Origin: Christensenella sp. UBA4263
Lineage (GTDB): Bacteria > Bacillota > Clostridia > Christensenellales > Aristaeellaceae
Direction: 5' to 3'
NCBI GenBank assembly: GCA_002395225.1
Contig: DGWH01000057.1
Location: 1-19,207 of the forward strand
DNA length: 19,207 nucleotides
The notes under the pieces were generated by a model. It ran no database searches. It was not told the DNA's origin and worked only from the letters and a program-made list of their open reading frames with translations. A program made the translations under genes and the position numbers. Below are positions 14,467 through 19,207 of this stretch, one piece after another. Within the stretch, counting starts at the first letter, position 1; each line of letters begins with the position of its first letter.

Positions 14467-14607
14467 GCACCGACAAACTGCGGTGCCAAATGACCAAGTT
14501 ACGGCTAAAGGAGGAGCGGCCCTGTCGCGCAGCGACAGTTTGTCAAATCCAGGCCTCAGACAAAAGCAGCTCTGGCAAAAGCCTAAAATTGAGGCCTGTT
14601 AAGGAGG
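14467..14607 (+). promoter_or_regulatory. Structured leader of the mutase gene, sharing a hairpin element with the carrier-protein leader
   Basis: In order: hairpin GCACCG/CGGTGC (14467-14486), the shared segment AGCGGCCCTGTCGC, a 7-bp hairpin CTGTCGC-GCA-GCGACAG (14522-14538), then TTGTCA. A long arm CAGGCCTCA pairs with TGAGGCCTG (about 14550-14600), enclosing a small GGC-AAAA-GCC hairpin. The last pairing ends just before AAGGAGG (14601-14607), so structure could affect translation. Its partner leader is at 4367-4562. The class is unknown to me. Confidence 0.5.
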
Positions 14608-14618
14608 AAAATCAATCC

Positions 14619-16112
14619 ATGGATTACTATTCTCTGATCAGCGGATCCGATGTGCGCGGCGTTGCCATCGGTGAAAATGCTGTCCTGACAGAAAGCGTCG
14701 GTTACCGGATCGGGCAGGCTTTTGCCGTTTTCCTCAGCCGCAGAGGAATTGAGCAGCCCCGGGTCAATGTCGGTCACGATCCCCGTCTGAGCAGCCCCTC
14801 GCTGGAACAGGCGATTGCCGATGGCCTGGCCAGTGCCGGTGCCCTCGTTCAGACTTTTGGCCTTTGCACCACCCCGGCCATGTACATGTCGCTTTTGGGA
14901 ACTCCCGGAGCAGACGCCTCCATCATGGTCACTGCCTCACACCTGCCCTGGGAGCGGAACGGCTATAAGTTTTTCCTCCCGGACGGCGGCATTACCAGCG
15001 CCACCCTGCGCGACATTCTGTCCATTGCCGCCGAAACTGCCGATCATAAGCGTGCCGGCGGTGAAATCACCCGCAGCGCCTATCTGCCCGTGTATACCGA
15101 ACATCTGAGGAACATTTTCCTGACCCGTCTTGGCAGGGATAATCCGGCCCCCTTCAAGGGTCTGCACATCATCGTCGACGCTGGAAACGGTTCTGGCGGC
15201 TTCTACGCCAAACTGCTTGAATCTCTTGGCGCGGATATTACCGGCAGCCAGTTCCTCGAGCCGGATGGACATTTCCCGAACCATATTCCCAATCCGGAGA
15301 ATGAGGCGGCCATGGACAGCATCTCACAGGCCGTTCTCCGCAGCAAGGCAGACCTCGGCGTCATCTTTGATACGGACTGTGACCGGGCCGCCATCGTGGA
15401 TGAAACCGGACGCGAGATCAACCGGAACCGCCTGATTGCCCTCATCTCTGCCATTCTTCTTAAGGAGCAGCCCGGAATCACCGTTGTCACGGACAGCGTC
15501 ACCTCCTCGGGTCTTGCCAACTTCATCCGCCTGCACGGCGGCCGCCATCTTCGCTTCAAGCGCGGCTACCGGAACGTGATTGATGAAGCCCGGCGGCTGA
15601 CGGCCGAGGGCGTTGCCGCCCCGCTGGCCATTGAAACCAGCGGCCATGCCGCTCTTGAGGAAAACTACTTCCTGGATGATGGCATGTACCTGGTCACCCG
15701 TCTCCTCTGCGAGGCCGTCCGGCTGGGCAAGCTGGGTCAGTCCCTCTCCACCCTGATCGCCGATCTGAAGGAGCCGGCCGAAAGCACCGAAATCCGCTTT
15801 AACATTCTTGATCCGGACTTCAAGACCGCCGGGCAGAAGGTGATCGACCAGGTCATCGCCTATGCAAAAGCACACGATTCCTGGCATCCGGCCGCGGATA
15901 ACCACGAAGGAATCCGGATCAGCTTTGATCTGGACGGCGTCACGGACAGTGCCTGGTTCCTTCTCCGCCTCTCCCTTCACGACCCGGTCCTGCCCCTCAA
16001 TATTGAAAGCGATGTCCCCGGCGGCATTGTCAAGGTCGCCCGTGAGCTCAGCTGCGCATTGGAGGGCGCTCAGGGAATTGACTGTGCGCCCCTGACGGCC
16101 CTGCTGAACTGA
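14619..16112 (+). CDS. Phosphomannomutase/phosphoglucomutase
   Basis: A 497-residue alpha-D-phosphohexomutase that moves phosphate between C6 and C1 of mannose or glucose, feeding sugar-nucleotide and glycan synthesis. Family sites are all present: substrate loop VGHDPR (51-56), phosphoserine loop TASHLP with Ser107, metal loop DTDCDR (Asp251, Asp253, Asp255), and sugar-binding ETSGH (339-343). The C-terminal phosphate-binding domain is shorter on recognisable motif. I start at 14619, where the conserved fold begins and AAGGAGG lies 11 bases upstream. The frame stays open back to an ATG at 14490, but that stretch is the structured leader and looks non-coding. Sequence alone does not settle mannose versus glucose preference. 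Confidence 0.92.
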   Translation: MDYYSLISGSDVRGVAIGENAVLTESVGYRIGQAFAVFLSRRGIEQPRVNVGHDPRLSSPSLEQAIADGLASAGALVQTFGLCTTPAMYMSLLGTPGADASIMVTASHLPWERNGYKFFLPDGGITSATLRDILSIAAETADHKRAGGEITRSAYLPVYTEHLRNIFLTRLGRDNPAPFKGLHIIVDAGNGSGGFYAKLLESLGADITGSQFLEPDGHFPNHIPNPENEAAMDSISQAVLRSKADLGVIFDTDCDRAAIVDETGREINRNRLIALISAILLKEQPGITVVTDSVTSSGLANFIRLHGGRHLRFKRGYRNVIDEARRLTAEGVAAPLAIETSGHAALEENYFLDDGMYLVTRLLCEAVRLGKLGQSLSTLIADLKEPAESTEIRFNILDPDFKTAGQKVIDQVIAYAKAHDSWHPAADNHEGIRISFDLDGVTDSAWFLLRLSLHDPVLPLNIESDVPGGIVKVARELSCALEGAQGIDCAPLTALLN

Positions 16113-16167
16113 TTCCTCATCCATTGCTTTCGTGTTGAAGTCTTAAAAATAGGCAAGTTTTGTCAGT

Positions 16168-16195
16168 TTGATTTTTCCACGCTTCCTGTTATACT
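16168..16195 (+). promoter_or_regulatory. Intergenic promoter after the mutase gene
   Basis: TTGATT (16168-16173), a 16-base spacer and TATACT (16190-16195) with an upstream TG (extended -10). It faces no gene, only a terminator about 35 bases downstream, which suggests a short RNA. Confidence 0.5.
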
Positions 16196-16201
16196 GTGAC
16201 C

Positions 16202-16259
16202 GGTGCATCACCTCCCCGGAATGTACCTGACGGTACGGCCAATTGCCGTACCGTCTTTT
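16202..16259 (+). ncRNA. Candidate short RNA with anti-Shine-Dalgarno sequence
   Basis: A transcript from the promoter at 16168-16195 would begin near 16202 and end at the terminator 16229-16259. The unpaired 5' part has ATCACCTCC (16207-16215), identical to the conserved end of 16S rRNA, so it could pair with ribosome binding sites. The terminator is 11 bp (16229-16239 with 16245-16255) followed by TTTT. The same hairpin would also end the mutase transcript, so the RNA could be a 3'-UTR product. This is inferred from sequence only. Confidence 0.35.
16229..16259 (+). terminator. Terminator downstream of the mutase gene
   Basis: GACGGTACGGC (16229-16239), a 5-base loop and GCCGTACCGTC (16245-16255) form a perfect 11-bp stem followed by TTTT. 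It is about 115 bases past the mutase stop and is the first terminator after it. Confidence 0.8.
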
Positions 16260-16266
16260 CATATAC

Positions 16267-16291
16267 AAAAACCCCAGACAAACGTCTGGGG
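16267..16291 (-). terminator. Terminator of the transketolase operon
   Basis: On the minus strand CCCCAGAC/GTCTGGGG (16284-16291 with 16272-16279) with a 4-base loop is followed by TTTTTG. It faces the plus-strand terminator 8 bases away, a classic convergent arrangement. Confidence 0.88.
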
Positions 16292-16387
16292 AAAATCTCA
16301 GCTGAGCTGCATCCTGCAGATGATCCGAGCCGCCTTTCCTTCTCCGGGCTGTATTGAGGACAGCCGTTTCATCCAGGCAGGAATATG

Positions 16388-17329
16388 TCAAGCTTTTCTG
16401 GCCACGACACGGCGAACCGCGTCAGCAATCGCTGCCGCATCCAGTCCGTACTCGGCCGCCAGAAGCTTCGGCGCGCCGCTCTGACCAAAGCGATCCTTAA
16501 TGCCAATCCGCTCAAACGGGACATGGCTGTTATCTGCCAGCACCTCTGCCACCGCCGAACCGAGTCCGCCATAGATGGTGTGCTCCTCCGCCGTGACAAT
16601 GGCTCCGCAGTCTTTGGCTGCCGCGCGAATAGCTTCCTCATCCAGCGGCTTAATCGTGTGCATGTCCACGATGCGCACCTGGATGCCCTCTGCCGCCAGC
16701 GTTTCTGCCGCATGAAGTGCCTCAGGGACCTCAATTCCGCAGGCGATAATGGCGGCATCTTTGCCCTCTCTCAGGACGACAGCCTTGCCCACCTCAAACG
16801 GCGTTTCCGGCGTGGTCACAATCTCTGTTGCCAGACGGCAGGTCCGCAGAGAGACCGGTCCGTTGATTTTTGCTGCCGCATAGACGGCCTTCTCCATCTC
16901 GCAGGCATCGCAGGGAACGAGAACGATCATGTTGGGCAGGGAACGCATGAGGGCAATATCCTCAATTGCCTGATGGCTGCCTCCGTCCTCGCCGACGCTC
17001 AGGCCAGCATGGGACAGGCCCAGCTTGACATTTGCCTTGGTATAGCAGATGGTGTTCCTGACCTGCTCAAAGGCGCGTCCCGCACCAAATACCGCAAAGG
17101 TGCTGGCAAAGACGGTATAGCCGCAGTGCGCCAGTCCGGCACTGGCTGCCATCATGTTCGCCTCGGCAATACCGAAATTGTAGAACTGATCCGGATGTGC
17201 CGCTGCAAAAAATTTCGTCATGGTCGCCTGCGTCAGGTCCGCATCACAGACGATGACATTGGGATCTGTATCACCGAGTTTTTTCAGTGTCTCGCCATAC
17301 GCAGTACGTGTCGGTTTAAACTCTGCCAT
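16388..17329 (-). CDS. Transketolase, C-terminal subunit
   Basis: This 313-residue protein holds the pyrimidine-binding and C-terminal domains of transketolase. It shows the catalytic Glu56 in FGIAEANM, the STFAVFGAGRAFEQ stretch (76-89) and the LSHAGLSVGEDGGSHQ loop (105-120). The C-terminal domain (about 190-313) includes AEEHTIYGGLGSAVAE. Together with the partner subunit it transfers two-carbon units between sugar phosphates, using thiamine diphosphate, in the non-oxidative pentose phosphate pathway. The gene starts 2 bases after the N-subunit stop, with a GGGGGTG ribosome binding site inside the end of that gene, so translation is probably coupled. Split transketolases are common in anaerobic Bacillota and archaea. 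Confidence 0.95.
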   Translation of the reverse strand: MAEFKPTRTAYGETLKKLGDTDPNVIVCDADLTQATMTKFFAAAHPDQFYNFGIAEANMMAASAGLAHCGYTVFASTFAVFGAGRAFEQVRNTICYTKANVKLGLSHAGLSVGEDGGSHQAIEDIALMRSLPNMIVLVPCDACEMEKAVYAAAKINGPVSLRTCRLATEIVTTPETPFEVGKAVVLREGKDAAIIACGIEVPEALHAAETLAAEGIQVRIVDMHTIKPLDEEAIRAAAKDCGAIVTAEEHTIYGGLGSAVAEVLADNSHVPFERIGIKDRFGQSGAPKLLAAEYGLDAAAIADAVRRVVARKA

Positions 17330-17331
17330 AG

Positions 17332-18138
17332 TTACACCCCCAGATCCGCTTTCACGATTTTATATTCTTCCTCATTGAAGGCCTTGCCGTGCCATGCTAC
17401 CTGATTCTCCATGAAGCTGACGCCCTTGCCCTTGATGGTGTTGCAGCAGATAAAGCGCGGCTTGCCGCAGCGCGGTGCCTTGCAGGCATTAACAATGGCC
17501 TCAATGTCATGCCCGTCCACCACAAAGGTTTCCCAGTTGAACGCCGCATACTTGGCAACGATATCCTCGATATTCATGACCTTCTCATTCGGTCCGTCAA
17601 TCTGGAGGCGGTTGTGATCCAGGAACACGGTCAGGTTATCCAGGTGATAATGCGCGGCTGCCATGGCCGCCTCCCAGATAATTCCCTCCTGAGACTCGCC
17701 ATCACCGGTGATGGTATACACATTGAAATGATGCCCTGGACGCTTTCCGGCCAGTGCATAGCCGACGGAAAAGCTCATTCCCTGTCCGAGAGAACCCGTA
17801 CTGGCATCCACGCCGGGAACCTTCTTCATATCCGGATGTCCCTGCAGATAGCTGCCAAACTTCCGGAGTGTGGTCAGATCCTTACGCGGGAAATAGCCCT
17901 TGTTGGCCAGCACCGCATACAGCGCGGGAGCCGCATGTCCCTTGCTCAACACAATGCGGTCTCTCTCCGGCCACTGCGGATTCTGAGGATCTACATTCGC
18001 CACTCCGCAAAAGTAAAGCGCCATCAGGATCTCCACACAGGAAAAAGATCCGCCCGGATGTCCCGACTTAGCAGCAAAAATCTCATCCGCAATGTCGCTG
18101 CGGATCTGTCTTGCCAGTTCGGATAGATTCTGATCCAT
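17332..18138 (-). CDS. Transketolase, N-terminal subunit
   Basis: This 268-residue protein is the thiamine-diphosphate-binding half of transketolase. Visible features are SGHPGGSFS (25-33), SKGHAAPALYA (65-75), the diphosphate/Mg motif beginning GDGESQEG (145-152) and ending at Asn176 in LDHNRLQIDG, and KGKGVSF near the end. Its length is normal for a split N subunit. AAAGGAG lies about 9 bases before the ATG at 18138. It is first in a two-gene operon with the C subunit. The operon is driven by a near-consensus promoter about 100 bases upstream, and the leader contains two small hairpins (TACGGC/GCCGTA and TCCTGTTTC/GAAACAGGA). Confidence 0.95.
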   Translation of the reverse strand: MDQNLSELARQIRSDIADEIFAAKSGHPGGSFSCVEILMALYFCGVANVDPQNPQWPERDRIVLSKGHAAPALYAVLANKGYFPRKDLTTLRKFGSYLQGHPDMKKVPGVDASTGSLGQGMSFSVGYALAGKRPGHHFNVYTITGDGESQEGIIWEAAMAAAHYHLDNLTVFLDHNRLQIDGPNEKVMNIEDIVAKYAAFNWETFVVDGHDIEAIVNACKAPRCGKPRFICCNTIKGKGVSFMENQVAWHGKAFNEEEYKIVKADLGV

Positions 18139-18244
18139 ATTTGTCGTCTCCTTTGCCTATCAATTGTGTCACTCCATCCTGTTTCCGAAAAAGAAACAGG
18201 ACAGCAAAACGATATTATGTACGGCTTCAGCCGTAACTGTCTTT

Positions 18245-18273
18245 ATTGTATTCGATTCAGACTATTCTGTCAA
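18245..18273 (-). promoter_or_regulatory. Promoter of the transketolase operon
   Basis: On the minus strand a perfect TTGACA (18268-18273), 17 bases and TACAAT (18245-18250) predict a strong promoter. The 100-nt leader holds two hairpins and no T-run, so attenuation is not evident. Confidence 0.88.
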
Positions 18274-18319
18274 TTTCAGGAAACATTTTTGCCATTTTTC
18301 TGTCGGAGATGTGAGCAAA

Positions 18320-18348
18320 TTGACTTTTAGGTCTTTTGATGATATCCT
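18320..18348 (+). promoter_or_regulatory. Possible promoter of the Rpn-like gene
   Basis: TTGACT (18320-18325), 17 bases and TATCCT (18343-18348), about 60 bases before the start codon at 18408. It diverges from the transketolase promoter 47 bases away. Confidence 0.5.
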
Positions 18349-18407
18349 TTACTTAATCTTAGACGGTCCATCCTGTTTTAAATGATCTCGAAAGGGGACG
18401 GTTATGA

Positions 18408-19207
18408 ATGAGTGGGGATAATGGCATGAATCGTCCATACCAGGGCAAGGACATCGTGAGTAAAATCCTTACGAACACATTCGGAGAGAAGACTTTTGCC
18501 GTCTTTGGCGTGAAGGATTTTCCTGCCATTAAAGGCGTATTTACCGACAGAACTGCCAACCATAGAAGCATCGGACAGGATATCAGACCATGTGTTTTTG
18601 CTTGAAGATGATTCCTACGCCATTGTAGACTACGAGTCAGATTACAAGAGTGAGAATAAAATCAAATACCTTGAATATGCCACAAGACTTGCGAAACGCT
18701 ACTTCAAGCCCGGAAAAACGCTTAAGATCCGAATACTCGTCATTTACACATGCGATGTTGAATCAGCAGATGACACCTTCGATGTGGGTGCGATCACTTT
18801 AAAGGTTGAACAGGCATTCCTTTGTAAGATTGATGGGAATTCTGAACTGACAAAGATAACGGAAAAGCTAAAGAGTAGTGAAAAACTGACCGATGAAGAT
18901 TTGATGTGGCTTGCCGTTTTGCCGTTGACCCAAAAAGGTCGGGAAGCAAAGGTAAAGATGATCGATGAGGTTATTGATACCGCTGAGATGATGCAACAGA
19001 TAGATGAAGCGGGTACATCGTTCGTCTTGTCGGCTATGTTTGTCGCAGCAGGTAACTTTATTACGTCGAAACAAAAATATCGGATTAAGGAGATGCTGGA
19101 TATGACAAGTCTTGGAAGATTATATGAACAGGAAAGGATAGAATACGGTGATTTGTGCACGGCAACAGTGTATGTAAAGCTAGTGGATAAAAGAATGCAG
19201 GAGAAGG
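18408..19207 (+). pseudogene. PD-(D/E)XK nuclease / Rpn-transposase-like gene, frameshifted and cut by the window edge
   Basis: The first frame (ATG 18408, AGGGG about 10 bases upstream) encodes NRPYQGKDIVSKILTNTFGE and continues to a stop at 18605. From about 18543 the family sequence continues in the +1 frame: PTELPTIEASDRISDHVFLL, then DDSYAIVDYESDYKSENKI, open to the window end. Joining the frames restores a typical protein of the PD-(D/E)XK (Rpn recombination-promoting nuclease / 'putative transposase') group. One extra base near GTATTTACCG explains the break. The DNA is more AT-rich and uses other codons than the transketolase genes beside it, which suggests transfer. It may be a decayed gene, a sequencing error or, less likely, programmed frameshifting. 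The catalytic Lys position is not clear. Confidence 0.75.

Noticed and set aside
14490..14618. 43-residue N-terminal extension of the mutase
   Set aside because: It covers the hairpin leader. The conserved fold starts at 14619 with AAGGAGG upstream.
15324..16124. Minus-strand frame opposite the mutase
   Set aside because: Shadow of the mutase, which has all its active-site loops on the plus strand.
16143..16214. 20-residue basic peptide on the minus strand after GGGGAGGTG
   Set aside because: The ribosome binding site is only about 2 bases from the ATG, and the region lies past the transketolase terminator with no minus promoter seen.

Overview
The window looks like chromosomal DNA of an anaerobic, probably gut- or rumen-associated member of the Bacillota (Firmicutes). 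G+C is about half by eye. Genes have strong AGGAGG-type ribosome binding sites and clear TTGACA/TATAAT-type promoters. The PPi-type phosphofructokinase, the split transketolase, and the exported proteins with plain Ala-x-Ala signal peptides fit Clostridia or Erysipelotrichia. I cannot place it to genus. Most genes are on the minus strand. Those on the plus strand are the carrier protein, the HAD phosphatase, the hexose-phosphate mutase and the broken gene at the right end.

Left end (1-1290): a TIR-domain membrane protein runs off the left edge, ending in a 12-residue Pro/Thr tandem repeat. Next (1249-4277) is a two-gene operon of an amylosucrase-type GH13 enzyme and a DnaQ-like DEDDh exonuclease, followed by a terminator. 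Divergent from it is a small acyl carrier protein (4563-4793) with a long structured leader. Then come a secreted double zinc-ribbon/SH3-like protein and a PPi-type phosphofructokinase (4848-6670). An AT-rich, gene-poor stretch with repeated TTACCAAA inverted repeats follows (6737-7355).

Centre (7271-11209): a polar amino-acid ABC importer operon, transcribed in the order binding protein, M20 peptidase, permease, ATPase. It has a clear promoter, a hairpin after the binding-protein gene and a strong terminator. After it lies a 710-residue HD-GYP cyclic-dinucleotide phosphodiesterase with an ECF-S-like membrane domain and an extracytoplasmic sensor.

Right end (13729-19207): a ThrH-type phosphoserine phosphatase and a phosphomannomutase/phosphoglucomutase on the plus strand. 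Facing the mutase are the two transketolase subunit genes. A promoter-terminator pair that could make a short RNA with an anti-Shine-Dalgarno sequence lies between them. At the edge is a frameshifted, compositionally different PD-(D/E)XK (Rpn/transposase-like) gene.

Most of the region is housekeeping carbon metabolism (amylosucrase, PPi-PFK, hexose-phosphate mutase, transketolase) plus amino-acid uptake. The most interesting signals are: (i) a hairpin element shared by the leaders of the carrier-protein and mutase genes, with a compensatory base-pair change; (ii) the candidate anti-SD small RNA; (iii) the TIR transmembrane protein; and (iv) the TTACCAAA inverted-repeat island.
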